Source: Lachnospiraceae bacterium
GTDB lineage: Bacteria > Bacillota > Clostridia > Lachnospirales > Lachnospiraceae
NCBI GenBank assembly: GCA_017553505.1
Contig: JAFZLD010000012.1
Span: 1 to 38,494 of the forward strand
Length of the DNA: 38,494 nt
Direction: 5' to 3'
A program made the position numbers and the translations under genes. This document shows positions 7,943-16,744 of the stretch, piece by piece (position 1 is the first letter of the stretch; every line of letters starts with the position of its first letter). A model generated the notes under the pieces. The model did not search any database, had not been told where the DNA came from, and saw only the letters and a program-made list of their open reading frames with translations.

Positions 7943-9094
7943 ATGAAGAGAGTTTTTTTAATCGTTCTCGACAGTTACGGTTGCGGTGAGATGCCCGATG
8001 CGGCCGATTTTGGCGACAAGGGTGCAAGCACCATCAAAAGCGTAGCTTCAAGTAAGTTCTTTAATGCACCGAACATGCGTAAGTTCGGTCTTTACAATAT
8101 CGACGGTGTAGATTTACAGCCCAAGGAGTCGAATCCTTCAGCGGTTTATTGCAGACTCGCTGAGGTTTCCAAGGGTAAGGACACCACCATCGGACACTGG
8201 GAGATTGCAGGCGTTCAGTCACACAGCCCCTTACCTACTTATCCCGACGGCTTCCCCAAGGAAGTGCTTGATGAGTTTAGTAAGGCTGTAGGTCGCGGAG
8301 TTCTTTGCAACAAGCCTTACTCAGGTACCGTAGTTATCAATGAGTACGGCGATGAGCATGTTAAGACAGGCGACTTGATTGTATATACATCCGCTGACTC
8401 CGTATTCCAGATTGCGGCTCATGAAGACGTGGTTCCGCTTGAGGAGCTTTACGATATCTGCCGTAAGGCCCGTAAGATTTTACAGGGTAAGCATGGCGTA
8501 GGAAGAGTTATAGCCCGTCCTTTCATCGGTTCTAACGGTAACTACACCAGAACCGCTCACAGACACGACTTTTCACTTGAGCCTACAGGTGTTACCATGC
8601 TCGACCAGCTTATCGAGAACGGTAAGAGCGTACTTGCAATCGGTAAGATTAACGATATTTTTGCAGGCAAATCCATTTCAGAGTTCACATACACTTCCGG
8701 TAACCCCGAAGGTATCGAACGCACCATCGAGTGGATGGACAGAGATTTCGAAGGACTTTGCTTTGTTAACCTTGTAGATACAGATATGATTTACGGCCAC
8801 AGACGTGACATCGACGGTTACGCTAAGGCTATTTCATACTTTGATGACAATCTTAAGACAATGATCGGTAAGATGCGTGATGACGACATCCTTATGATTA
8901 CCGCCGACCACGGCTGTGATCCCGGATATACCGCTACTACCGACCACACAAGAGAATACATTCCGCTTCTTATGTACGGCAAGAATGTGAAGCCCGGCAA
9001 CATGGGCACCAGAGATTCTTTTACAGACATCGGTGCGACTGTGCTTGATTACTTCGGCATCACTCCCAAGTTCCCAGGCAAGAGCCTGCTCTGA
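7943..9094 (+). CDS. deoB: Phosphopentomutase
   Basis: The 383-residue product fits DeoB, an alkaline-phosphatase-superfamily Mn enzyme that interconverts ribose (or deoxyribose) 1- and 5-phosphates in nucleoside salvage. Visible motifs are the N-terminal metal site VLDSYGCGEMPDA, DTTIGHWEIAG, the NLVDTDMIYGHRRD segment and TADHGCDP followed by DHTREYIPLLMYG, all in the family order. The usual N-terminal DSVG(I) is DSYGCG here, a mild variation. AGGAGG at 7931-7936 supports the ATG. It appears to have its own promoter. No nucleoside phosphorylase or deoxyribose-phosphate aldolase gene is adjacent, so it stands alone between lspA and prfC. Confidence 0.97.
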   Translation: MKRVFLIVLDSYGCGEMPDAADFGDKGASTIKSVASSKFFNAPNMRKFGLYNIDGVDLQPKESNPSAVYCRLAEVSKGKDTTIGHWEIAGVQSHSPLPTYPDGFPKEVLDEFSKAVGRGVLCNKPYSGTVVINEYGDEHVKTGDLIVYTSADSVFQIAAHEDVVPLEELYDICRKARKILQGKHGVGRVIARPFIGSNGNYTRTAHRHDFSLEPTGVTMLDQLIENGKSVLAIGKINDIFAGKSISEFTYTSGNPEGIERTIEWMDRDFEGLCFVNLVDTDMIYGHRRDIDGYAKAISYFDDNLKTMIGKMRDDDILMITADHGCDPGYTATTDHTREYIPLLMYGKNVKPGNMGTRDSFTDIGATVLDYFGITPKFPGKSLL

Positions 9095-9098
9095 CGAA

Positions 9099-9142
9099 CT
9101 TTCGTGCAATAAGGAATGGTACATTTACACGAAAGGATTTTT
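9099..9142 (+). promoter_or_regulatory. Hairpin covering the prfC ribosome binding site
   Basis: CTTTCGTG (9099-9106) pairs perfectly with CACGAAAG (9128-9135) around a 21-base loop, and GATTTTTA follows. The second arm contains most of the only Shine-Dalgarno-like stretch for prfC (GAAAGGA, 9131-9137). It could be a weak deoB terminator or an RBS-blocking hairpin. Confidence 0.45.
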
Positions 9143-9150
9143 ACGTAACA

Positions 9151-10743
9151 ATGGGTAGTTTTGATTCAGAAATAAACAGAAGACGAACCTTCGCCATAAT
9201 ATCTCACCCCGATGCAGGTAAGACGACTCTTACTGAGAAGTTCTTATTATACGGCGGTGCCATCAATCTGGCAGGTTCGGTTAAAGGTAAAGCAACCGCG
9301 CGTCATGCGGTTTCCGACTGGATGGAAATAGAGAAAGAGCGTGGTATTTCCGTTACTTCCTCAGTACTTCAGTTTAACTATGACGGATATTGCATTAACA
9401 TTCTTGATACCCCGGGTCACCAGGACTTTTCAGAGGATACATATCGTACCCTCATGGCAGCCGACTCCGCGGTAATGGTAATAGACGGCGCAAAGGGCGT
9501 AGAGCCCCAGACACGTAAGCTCTTCAAAGTCTGCGCCATGAGAGGTATCCCGATTTTCACATTCGTTAACAAAATGGACCGTGATGCCAAGGACACCTTC
9601 GAACTTTTGGATGACGTAGAGACAGAGCTTGGTATCGCTACCTGTCCCTGCAACTGGCCTATCGGCTCCGGTAAGGGATTTAAAGGTGTATACGACAGAC
9701 AGACTCAGAAGATAGTCACCTTCTTTGACACCCAGAAGGGTACCAAGGAAGGTACGACAGACGTAGTAGATTTATCAGACACCGAAGGTGTGATCAAAGA
9801 AATCGGTCAGGACGCTTACGACAAGCTTACCGAGGAAATCGAGCTTCTTGACGGTGCCAGCGCAGAGTTTGATATCGATGCGGTAAGAAGCGGTAAGCTT
9901 ACACCTGTTTTCTTTGGCTCCGCTCTTACGAACTTTGGTGTTGAGATATTCTTACAGCACTTCCTTAAAATGGCTACGACACCTCTTCCCAGACACACGG
10001 AAGAGGGCGATATCGACCCTACAAGCGACGATTTCAGCGCATTCGTATTCAAGATTCAGGCCAACATGAACAAGGCTCACAGAGACCGTATCGCGTTCAT
10101 GCGTATCTGCTCCGGTAAGTTCGATGCCGACAACGAAGTTAAGCACGTTCAGGGCGGCAAGGTCATGAGACTTTCCCAGCCTCAGCAGATTATGGCTGAC
10201 GAAAGAAAAATATTAAGCGAAGCCTACGCAGGCGATATTATCGGCGTATTCGACCCAGGTATGTTCTCAATCGGCGACACTGTATGCGCTCCCAAGCGTA
10301 ACATTAAGTACGAAGGTATTCCTACTTTTGCGCCCGAGCATTTTGCAAGAGTGCGCCAGATTGATACCATGAAGCGTAAGCAGTTTGTTAAGGGCATCAC
10401 CCAGATTGCTCAGGAGGGTGCGATTCAGATATTCCAGGAGCTTAACTCCGGTCTTGAGGAGATTATCGTGGGCGTTGTAGGTGTGCTTCAGTTCGACGTA
10501 CTTAAGTACAGACTTGAGAACGAGTACAATGTTGAAATCAGACTTGAGCCCCTTCCGTACGAGCATATCAGATGGATTGAGAATACGGACATTGATGTAG
10601 CTAAGCTTACCGGTACTTCCGATATGAAGAAGGTTACCGACTTAAAGGGCCGTCCTTTGCTCCTCTTTGTTAACCCCTGGAGCATTCAGATGACCATAGA
10701 CAGAAACAAAGGCTTGGAGCTTTCCGAGTTTGCAAGAAACTAG
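9151..10743 (+). CDS. prfC: Peptide chain release factor 3 (RF3 GTPase)
   Basis: The 530-residue protein is a translational GTPase of RF3 length. It shows G1 (SHPDAGKTTLTEKF), a switch I region with ERGISVTSSV, G3 (DTPGHQDFSEDTYR) and G4 (NKMDRDA), then domains II and III with the RF3-typical EIIVGVVGVLQFDVLKYRLENEY. RF3 recycles RF1/RF2 from the ribosome after termination and takes part in post-peptidyl-transfer quality control. The T-ending of G1 and the ISVTSSVLQF segment distinguish it from EF-G. The spacing of AAGGA (9133-9137) to the ATG is long at 13 bases, and the site lies in a hairpin, so initiation may be weak or controlled. The next gene starts 19 bases downstream. Confidence 0.97.
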   Translation: MGSFDSEINRRRTFAIISHPDAGKTTLTEKFLLYGGAINLAGSVKGKATARHAVSDWMEIEKERGISVTSSVLQFNYDGYCINILDTPGHQDFSEDTYRTLMAADSAVMVIDGAKGVEPQTRKLFKVCAMRGIPIFTFVNKMDRDAKDTFELLDDVETELGIATCPCNWPIGSGKGFKGVYDRQTQKIVTFFDTQKGTKEGTTDVVDLSDTEGVIKEIGQDAYDKLTEEIELLDGASAEFDIDAVRSGKLTPVFFGSALTNFGVEIFLQHFLKMATTPLPRHTEEGDIDPTSDDFSAFVFKIQANMNKAHRDRIAFMRICSGKFDADNEVKHVQGGKVMRLSQPQQIMADERKILSEAYAGDIIGVFDPGMFSIGDTVCAPKRNIKYEGIPTFAPEHFARVRQIDTMKRKQFVKGITQIAQEGAIQIFQELNSGLEEIIVGVVGVLQFDVLKYRLENEYNVEIRLEPLPYEHIRWIENTDIDVAKLTGTSDMKKVTDLKGRPLLLFVNPWSIQMTIDRNKGLELSEFARN

Positions 10744-10762
10744 ACCGAAAGAAGCAGTTGTA

Positions 10763-13579
10763 ATGAAAAAGCTTTTGGATTATATGCGTCCTGAGAGCAA
10801 GAAGAAGCTTATTGCAGGTATTATCGTTTCTGCGATTCTGCTTGCGCTTATGTTTGCTTTCGGCGTAGGCGGTAAAAAGCATATGGTTCTCGGCGCGGCA
10901 CTGTGCCTCGGAACAGGCTTATTAGTTGCTTTCAGAAGACTCAATTTTTATCAGTCGCTCGTATGCGGAATTCTTTATCTGATTGTGGTTCCGCTTAGAA
11001 TGTTCTACAGGCTGGAACTTCCGATTAATAATCTTGTGTACACAAAGCGTAGTGCCATTATTATCAGCCTTGTTCTGATTTATGTGTTGTACCTTTTCTT
11101 TTACATAGTGACACAAAGAATTGGGGCTTCGTTTGGCGTAACGGGCATTTTCCTGCTTGTGCTTACAATTGCCGAGTATTATGTTTTTACTTTCAGAGAT
11201 ATGGCTATAAGCTTCGCAGATTTATTTGCGATAAGAACAGCCATTTCGGTAAGCGGTGAGTACAATTACACACCTTCGAGTGAGTTAATTTACAGCGTTT
11301 TATGGTTCGCTTTCTTCATAGCCTTAGGATTTAAGATTAATATATCGCCTAAGAGTATTAAGGAGCGGTTTGCGGGATACAGAGCGGTGCCGGTGCATAT
11401 TGCGGCGAGCGCTGCGGCTGCGGTTATAGTGTTCGGTTTCTTTTACATTATTGTGAAGACTCCGTTTCTTGCCAATCATGGCGTTAACGATGACAGCTGG
11501 GCTGAATGTCAGTTAAATTTAACCAACGGCTGTCTGATGTATCCTTTTGTTGAGCTTCGTGCCGGCAAGATTGACAAGCCTTCAGACTATTCGGCGGAGC
11601 GATTGCTTCAAATCGGCGGAGATTATTCGAACAGTTTTGTATCGCCCCGTGAGGAGAAGACTGAGAGACCCAATATCATTCTTATCATGAATGAGGCCTT
11701 CAGCGACCCGAGAGTGCTTGGGGATTTTGAGACCGGTCAGGAGCTTATGCCCTTTATGGACAGCCTTTATACAAGCGAGCGTTCCATAAGAGGCAACCTT
11801 TATATGCCGGTGCTCGGAGGACTTACCGTTAACAGTGAGTTTGAGGTGCTGACGGGTAATTCGATGTTCTTTCTTTCGGCAAGCTCGATTCCTTATGAGA
11901 CATCCATCAATTCTCCGATGCCGTCTCTGGCCAAGGAACTTGAGGCAATCGGGTATTCATCCATGGCAATGCATCCGCATGTGAGAATTGCTTACGGAAG
12001 AGATACCACTTACGAGAACTTCGGTTTTGATGAGTTTATAGATGTTAACGATTTCACGGTTAATATAGAGACTGTAGGCGCATACCCCGACGATGCGACC
12101 AATTATCGTGAGATAATCAAGCGATTCGAGTCAAGGGATAAGGACAAGCCGTTCTTTCTTTTTGACGTAACGATACAGAATCATTCACCGTACTGGAAAA
12201 AAGTGAGAGATACCAAGATTCTCTCCATTAACGGAACTTCCGAGGATTACGGTGAGAAGTACAGTCTTGAAGAGACGTACTTTGATTTGTTAAGAAAGTC
12301 CGATGATGCTTTTAAAGAACTCGTTGAGTACTTTGAGACGGTGGACGAGCCGACGATTATTTGCATGTTCGGCGATCATGAGGCAATTCTTTCGGACGAT
12401 TTCTACGACGCGGTTTTCGAAGGCACAGGCTACTCTGAGCAGAAGAAAAACGAGTTAAAATACATCACTCCCTACGTCATGGTGGCCAATTATGACGCTG
12501 ACTTTGAGAGCATGGGAGATTTCAGTGCCAATTACCTCGGAGCGGTTTTGCTTAACGAATTGGGACTTCCGATGTCACAGTTCAGAAAGTTCCAGCTTCA
12601 GGCTATGGATACTTACCCGATTATGTCGGTTCATGAACTTGCCGACGCAAGAGGCGTAAGCATTGACAGAGCGGATAACTCTGACAATGAATTAATCAAC
12701 GCGTATCGTATGTTCCAATATGATATGATGTTTGGTAAGGAGCCTACGGATGCCGTATATGTGCCGGAAGCCTACGGGAATGTTGCCGTGGCAGATGCAG
12801 GAGGCTTAAGCGAAGAATGGTATAACAAATTCACTACAGTGACTCACGCGCTCGGAACTACCGGCGATGGGCAGCTAGGCACCAATTCGCGAGAAGCTTT
12901 CATCTACAATTACAAGCGTGGCCAGAGACTGTTTGAAGCGGACATTCAGATAACTTCGGACGGTGTTGCGGTTATAAGGCATGACTGGGAACAGGATTTG
13001 GGCCAGGGACTTTCTTTGGCAGGAACCGACGGAACGGTAAGAGTACCGACGGCGGAAGAGTTCCTCAGCAAGAAGATATACGGCAAATACACGCCTTTGA
13101 CACTTGAAGAGTGGTTCGAGCTGATGGATGAGTACCCCGATGTATGGCTTATTACCGACAGTAAGTACAGCGGTACGGTAACGGAAGACTTTAAGCTCTT
13201 TCGTGATACAGCCGTTAATAGCGGTCATGCAGATGTACTTAACAGGGTTATAGTTCAGTTGTACTATCCGGAGATGTATGACGAGGTTGAGACCGCAGGA
13301 CATTTTGAACACTATATACTTACGCTGTATATGACCGGTTATCCCGAAGACAGTTCGGAGATGCTTAAGCTTCTTGAAAGCGACAAGGTAGATGCATTGA
13401 CCATGCCGGAAGACTATGTGGTCAATGAGCGGGTATTAAACGATATTGCGGGCAGACAGAATTACAAGGTGTTCCTGCACACAGTAGACGACCCTGAGAA
13501 GGCTGCGGAGCTTATGCAGTACGTGGACGGGCTCTACACCGATACACTGCTTGAGAGGCAGGTAAGAAGCATGAAATAA
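10763..13579 (+). CDS. LTA-synthase-like sulfatase domain fused to GDPD-like domain
   Basis: This 938-residue protein has about seven N-terminal membrane segments, then an extracytoplasmic sulfatase-fold domain of the LtaS/phosphoglycerol transferase type (about 300-590). Its motifs are MNEAFSD (metal Glu), GGLTVNSEFEVLTG with the probable nucleophile Thr355, MHPH and FGDHEA. After a linker comes a GDPD/PI-PLC-like TIM barrel (about 690-930): THALG with His695, GTNSREAF, FEADIQITSDG with Glu725 and Asp727, and RHDW with His740. LtaS enzymes polymerise glycerol phosphate onto lipid or sugar; GDPD enzymes hydrolyse glycerophosphodiesters. The TNS in place of the usual ENT resembles the uncharacterised GDPD/PI-PLC branch. 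An upstream TTG at 10730 is in frame, but ATG 10763 gives a normal N-terminus without overlapping prfC. The fused activity is inference. Confidence 0.88.
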   Translation: MKKLLDYMRPESKKKLIAGIIVSAILLALMFAFGVGGKKHMVLGAALCLGTGLLVAFRRLNFYQSLVCGILYLIVVPLRMFYRLELPINNLVYTKRSAIIISLVLIYVLYLFFYIVTQRIGASFGVTGIFLLVLTIAEYYVFTFRDMAISFADLFAIRTAISVSGEYNYTPSSELIYSVLWFAFFIALGFKINISPKSIKERFAGYRAVPVHIAASAAAAVIVFGFFYIIVKTPFLANHGVNDDSWAECQLNLTNGCLMYPFVELRAGKIDKPSDYSAERLLQIGGDYSNSFVSPREEKTERPNIILIMNEAFSDPRVLGDFETGQELMPFMDSLYTSERSIRGNLYMPVLGGLTVNSEFEVLTGNSMFFLSASSIPYETSINSPMPSLAKELEAIGYSSMAMHPHVRIAYGRDTTYENFGFDEFIDVNDFTVNIETVGAYPDDATNYREIIKRFESRDKDKPFFLFDVTIQNHSPYWKKVRDTKILSINGTSEDYGEKYSLEETYFDLLRKSDDAFKELVEYFETVDEPTIICMFGDHEAILSDDFYDAVFEGTGYSEQKKNELKYITPYVMVANYDADFESMGDFSANYLGAVLLNELGLPMSQFRKFQLQAMDTYPIMSVHELADARGVSIDRADNSDNELINAYRMFQYDMMFGKEPTDAVYVPEAYGNVAVADAGGLSEEWYNKFTTVTHALGTTGDGQLGTNSREAFIYNYKRGQRLFEADIQITSDGVAVIRHDWEQDLGQGLSLAGTDGTVRVPTAEEFLSKKIYGKYTPLTLEEWFELMDEYPDVWLITDSKYSGTVTEDFKLFRDTAVNSGHADVLNRVIVQLYYPEMYDEVETAGHFEHYILTLYMTGYPEDSSEMLKLLESDKVDALTMPEDYVVNERVLNDIAGRQNYKVFLHTVDDPEKAAELMQYVDGLYTDTLLERQVRSMK

Positions 13580-13610
13580 TCAAGTTACACGATAGATTTT
13601 ACATATAAGT

Positions 13611-13639
13611 TTGTCTTACAGACTTGCTTACGATACTAT
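13611..13639 (+). promoter_or_regulatory. Weak candidate promoter for asp23-nusB operon
   Basis: TTGTCT (13611-13616) and TACTAT (13634-13639) are 17 bases apart, with four of six matches at each. It lies in the 81-base gap after the fusion gene, the only sizable gap before the long operon to recN. Confidence 0.3.
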
Positions 13640-13660
13640 TTCTTTTCGGAGGATTTGAGT

Positions 13661-14023
13661 ATGGATTACGAAAAAAATATTAACTGCGAAAGACACGTTA
13701 AAATTGCCAACGACGTTGTGGGTAAGATTGCCGCAATCGCCGCTCTTGAGGTTGAGGGTGTATCCGCAATGGGTAACAACATCACCACGGAAATCATGGG
13801 CAAGGTCGGCATGAAGAACCTTATGAAGAACGTTAAGGTGGAGATTTTAAGCGGTAAGGTTAATGTGGAACTTGCCATTACCGTTGATTACGGTATGAAT
13901 ATTCCGGGACTCAGCCAGAATGTTCAGACACGTGTCAAGCAGGCAATTGAGAACATGACAAGCCTTGAAGTGGGCGACGTTAACGTACGTATCGCCGGCA
14001 TCAATCTTGTTAAAGAGGATTAG
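13661..14023 (+). CDS. yqhY: Asp23/Gls24 family envelope-stress protein (YqhY-like)
   Basis: The 120-residue protein matches the Asp23/Gls24 family: an N-terminal V-K-I-A-x-D-V-V-x-K-I-A segment, then ALEVEGVSAMG, and a C-terminal NVQTRVKQAIENMTSLEVGDVNVRI. Such proteins associate with the membrane or envelope stress; YqhY in Bacillus lies next to nusB and is linked to acetyl-CoA carboxylase control. Here it also sits one base upstream of nusB, which supports the YqhY identification. An in-frame TTG at 13655 is possible, but ATG 13661 with GGAGG at 13648-13652 is better. The accBC genes that precede it in Bacillus are absent here. Confidence 0.88.
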   Translation: MDYEKNINCERHVKIANDVVGKIAAIAALEVEGVSAMGNNITTEIMGKVGMKNLMKNVKVEILSGKVNVELAITVDYGMNIPGLSQNVQTRVKQAIENMTSLEVGDVNVRIAGINLVKED

Positions 14024-14024
14024 T

Positions 14025-14432
14025 ATGAAGAGAAGTGAATTAAGAGAAGTTTTGTTTAAGCTACTGTTCAGGGCAGAATTCAACGATGTATCCGAGATGC
14101 CCGAGCAGATGCAACTTTATTTTGACAACGACGCGGACAACTTAAAGATTAAGGACGAGGACCGCGAGTATATCATCAAGCGCGAGGAAGATATTTTAAG
14201 CAAGCTTTCCGAGATTGACAAAGAAATCTCCGAGAAGGCCGTAGGCTGGACCATCGACAGAATGGGCAAGGTTGATCTTGCAATTATCAGACTTGCGGTT
14301 TATGAGATTTTGTTTGATGCGGATATTCCGCTCGGCGTATCCATCAATGAAGCGGTTGAACTTGCCAAGAAATACGGCCGCGACGAATCAAAAAGCTTTG
14401 TAAACGGGGTGCTTGCTAAGTTTGGCAAATAG
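14025..14432 (+). CDS. nusB: Transcription antitermination factor NusB
   Basis: The 135-residue protein is all-helical with NusB landmarks: KRSELREVLFKLLFRAEF at the start, TIDRMGKVDLAIIRLAVYEIL in the middle (the L-R-x-A-x-Y/F-E motif) and VSINEAVELAKKYGRDESKSFVNGVLAK at the end. NusB with NusE (S10) binds boxA RNA and promotes antitermination of rRNA operons. The frame is open further upstream, but ATG 14025 gives the family length and follows AAGAGGA. The start codon lies one base after the asp23 stop, and its end overlaps xseA by 11 bases, so translation is probably coupled. Confidence 0.95.
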   Translation: MKRSELREVLFKLLFRAEFNDVSEMPEQMQLYFDNDADNLKIKDEDREYIIKREEDILSKLSEIDKEISEKAVGWTIDRMGKVDLAIIRLAVYEILFDADIPLGVSINEAVELAKKYGRDESKSFVNGVLAKFGK

Positions 14433-15624
14433 TGTTTATTCTGTTTCCCAGATTAACAAATACATAAAGAATATGTTTGGGAGTGATTACCTGCTTTCTA
14501 ACCTTTCGGTTAAGGGCGAGATAAGCAACTTAAAGTATCACTCATCGGGACATATATATTTTACCCTCAAGGACGAGAAGGGCGCCATCAAGGGCGTTAT
14601 GTTTTCATCCTATAGGCAGGGTCTTAAATTCACGCTCAAAGAAGGCATGCAGGTAACCGTAACCGGTTCCGTAGAAGTCTATGAGCGCGACGGCACCTAC
14701 CAGATTTACGCCCGCTCTATTAAGGAAGAGGGCGTAGGTAATTTATTCGAGCAGTTTGAAAAGCTAAAGGAAAAGTTAGAAGACTTGGGAATGTTCGACC
14801 CTTCCTATAAGCGTCCGATTCCTAAGTTCGTTAAGAAACTCGGGGTTATTACCGCACCCACCGGCGCGGCTGTACGAGACATAATAGATGTCTCGAAGAG
14901 ACGTAACCCCGGCATAGAGATTATTCTGTATCCCGCAATCGTGCAGGGTGACGATGCTCCCGCAAGCATAATAGCAGGACTTAAAGCTCTCTCAGAGTTC
15001 GGAGTGGATGTAATTATCTGCGGAAGAGGCGGCGGCTCCATGGAAGACCTTTGGGGCTTTAACGACGAGGGTGTTGCGGAAGCTATCTTTAACTGTACTG
15101 TCCCCGTAATATCCGCGGTGGGACATGAGACAGACTTTACGATAGCCGATTTTGTGGCTGATTTACGCGCTCCGACACCGTCAGCGGCGGCTGAACTTGC
15201 GGTATGTGACATGGCGACACTTGCCGCCGATTTAAGAAATAAAAAGGAAATCCTTAACAGGGACATAAGGCGAAGGATAAATAATCTTCGTAAAGACAGC
15301 GCCCATTATGCCGAGAGGCTGTCACTGCTTAACCCCGAGGCAAGACTTAAGAAGCGTAAGGAAAATCTTCTTTTGCTGAGAGATGCCTTAAACAGGGCAA
15401 TGGAGTCGATACTTCGGGACAGAAAGCACAGCATGGCGCTCTATGCCGAGAGGCTTCACGGACTCTCGCCCCTTCTTAAACTTTCCGGAGGCTATTCTTA
15501 TGTAGAAGGGCCGAGGGGCGGCGCGGTTAAAAGCGTTAAGGATGTTTCGGTTAACGACAGTTTGAAGATTAACGTGACGGACGGTTACATTACCGCCGTC
15601 GTTAAGGATAAACAGGAGGCTTAA
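14422..15624 (+). CDS. xseA: Exonuclease VII large subunit
   Basis: The 400-residue protein has the XseA layout: N-terminal OB-fold (VYSVSQINKYIKNMF, then LSNLSVKGEISNLKYHSSGHIYFTLKD), catalytic core with GVITAPTGAAVRDI and GRGGGSMEDLWGFNDE, then PVISAVGHETDFTIADFVADLRAPTPSAAAE, and a coiled-coil C-terminal region. With XseB it forms exonuclease VII, which degrades single-stranded DNA from both ends. No ATG is available near the expected N-terminus; TTG 14422 (spacing about 12 bases from GGGG at 14406-14409) or TTG 14413 are the candidates, both inside nusB. This implies coupling to nusB translation. The exact start is uncertain by three codons. Confidence 0.94.
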   Translation: MANSVYSVSQINKYIKNMFGSDYLLSNLSVKGEISNLKYHSSGHIYFTLKDEKGAIKGVMFSSYRQGLKFTLKEGMQVTVTGSVEVYERDGTYQIYARSIKEEGVGNLFEQFEKLKEKLEDLGMFDPSYKRPIPKFVKKLGVITAPTGAAVRDIIDVSKRRNPGIEIILYPAIVQGDDAPASIIAGLKALSEFGVDVIICGRGGGSMEDLWGFNDEGVAEAIFNCTVPVISAVGHETDFTIADFVADLRAPTPSAAAELAVCDMATLAADLRNKKEILNRDIRRRINNLRKDSAHYAERLSLLNPEARLKKRKENLLLLRDALNRAMESILRDRKHSMALYAERLHGLSPLLKLSGGYSYVEGPRGGAVKSVKDVSVNDSLKINVTDGYITAVVKDKQEA

Positions 15625-15625
15625 C

Positions 15626-15838
15626 ATGGCCGAGGATAAGAAGCAGACCATCGAAGAGATGTTTGAAACAATAGAAGGAACCATCGCAGAGCTTGAAAAA
15701 GACGACCTTCCTCTTGAAAAAGCATTTTCCTGCTACGAGGAAGGCATTAAGCTTGTCAAGAAATGCGAAGAAGAAATCGACGCAGTCGAGAAGAAAGTTA
15801 TGGTGTTAAGCGGAGGTGAAGTTCATGAGTTTTCATGA
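15626..15838 (+). CDS. xseB: Exonuclease VII small subunit
   Basis: The 70-residue protein matches XseB: T-I-E-E-M-F-E-x-I-E near the start, the core ELEKDDLPLEKAFSCYEEGIKLVKKCEE, and a short C-terminal helix. The small subunits coat the helical arm of XseA in the holoenzyme. AGGAGG at 15614-15619 supports the ATG, which lies one base after the xseA stop. Its end overlaps the start of ispA by 14 bases, and its final codons carry the GGAGG that serves ispA. Confidence 0.95.
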   Translation: MAEDKKQTIEEMFETIEGTIAELEKDDLPLEKAFSCYEEGIKLVKKCEEEIDAVEKKVMVLSGGEVHEFS

Positions 15839-16718
15839 AGATTTGAGCTTGCGTGTTGAGAAGGTCAATAAGCTTTTAGAGAGCGTTATGAAGGTCGACA
15901 CGGGTCTTTCGGAGTACCTTATGGAGGCTATGCGCTACAGCGTATACGGAACCGGCAAGAGACTCCGCCCGATTCTTATGGAGGCATCCGCTGAGCTCTT
16001 CAGAGGCGATGCGCCTGAGCTTCCTTACTTCATGGCTGCTATCGAGCTTATACACTCATATTCACTGGTGCACGACGATATGCCCTGCATCGACAACGAT
16101 GAGTACAGAAGAGGCCGCAAGACCACCCATGCGGTGTATGGCGAGACAACAGCGCTTCTTGCAGGCGACGGATTATTGAACTTCGCTTATGAGACAGCGG
16201 CGGCTGCTTTTAACGATACCAAGGATCCTGTTAAGACTGCGAACGCTCTTAAGATTCTTGCGCGTAAGGCAGGAATTTTCGGCATGGTAGGCGGTCAGGC
16301 TGTGGATGTACACTGCGAGAAGAACAACGACCCGCTTACGCAGGAGAAGCTTTTATATATACACGAGAACAAGACGGCGGCACTTATTGAAGCTGCCATG
16401 ATGATAGGCGCGGTACTGGGCGGTGCGTCCCAGACCGACGTTAAGAAGATGGAAGAGGCGGCATCCGCAATCGGCATCGCCTTCCAGATTCGTGACGACA
16501 TCCTTGATGTTGTGGGTACTTTCGAGGAACTCGGCAAGCCCATCGGCTCCGACGCCGACAACGATAAGGACACCTACGTAACCCTCTTTGGTTTCGACAA
16601 GGCCAAGGAAGACGTGCAGATGTATTCCGATAAGGCTTTAAGCATTATCGAAAGCTTTGGCGGAGACAAGGAATTCTTACTTAAACTCGTGGAAAGCCTT
16701 ATATCCCGCAACAAATAA
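15825..16718 (+). CDS. ispA: Farnesyl diphosphate synthase (polyprenyl synthetase)
   Basis: The 297-residue protein has the trans-prenyltransferase motifs: GTGKRLRP near residues 42-49, first Asp-rich motif HDDMPCIDNDEYRRGR (Asp84, Asp85, Asp90) and second QIRDDILDVVG. The four residues between the first Asp pair and the third Asp are the insertion typical of bacterial short-chain synthases of the IspA type, so farnesyl (or geranylgeranyl) diphosphate is the likely product. It condenses IPP and DMAPP made by the MEP pathway whose first enzyme, Dxs, is encoded next. ATG 15825 is preferred over the in-frame GTG at 15816 because GGAGGT (15811-15816) is well placed for it. Confidence 0.95.
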   Translation: MSFHEDLSLRVEKVNKLLESVMKVDTGLSEYLMEAMRYSVYGTGKRLRPILMEASAELFRGDAPELPYFMAAIELIHSYSLVHDDMPCIDNDEYRRGRKTTHAVYGETTALLAGDGLLNFAYETAAAAFNDTKDPVKTANALKILARKAGIFGMVGGQAVDVHCEKNNDPLTQEKLLYIHENKTAALIEAAMMIGAVLGGASQTDVKKMEEAASAIGIAFQIRDDILDVVGTFEELGKPIGSDADNDKDTYVTLFGFDKAKEDVQMYSDKALSIIESFGGDKEFLLKLVESLISRNK

Positions 16719-16744
16719 CTCTTTCTTTTGAAGGACTTGGCATT

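Noticed and set aside
10730-10762. TTG start for the LTA-synthase fusion gene overlapping prfC
   Set aside because: ATG 10763 gives a normal charged N-terminus before the first membrane segment; the 11 extra residues have no support.
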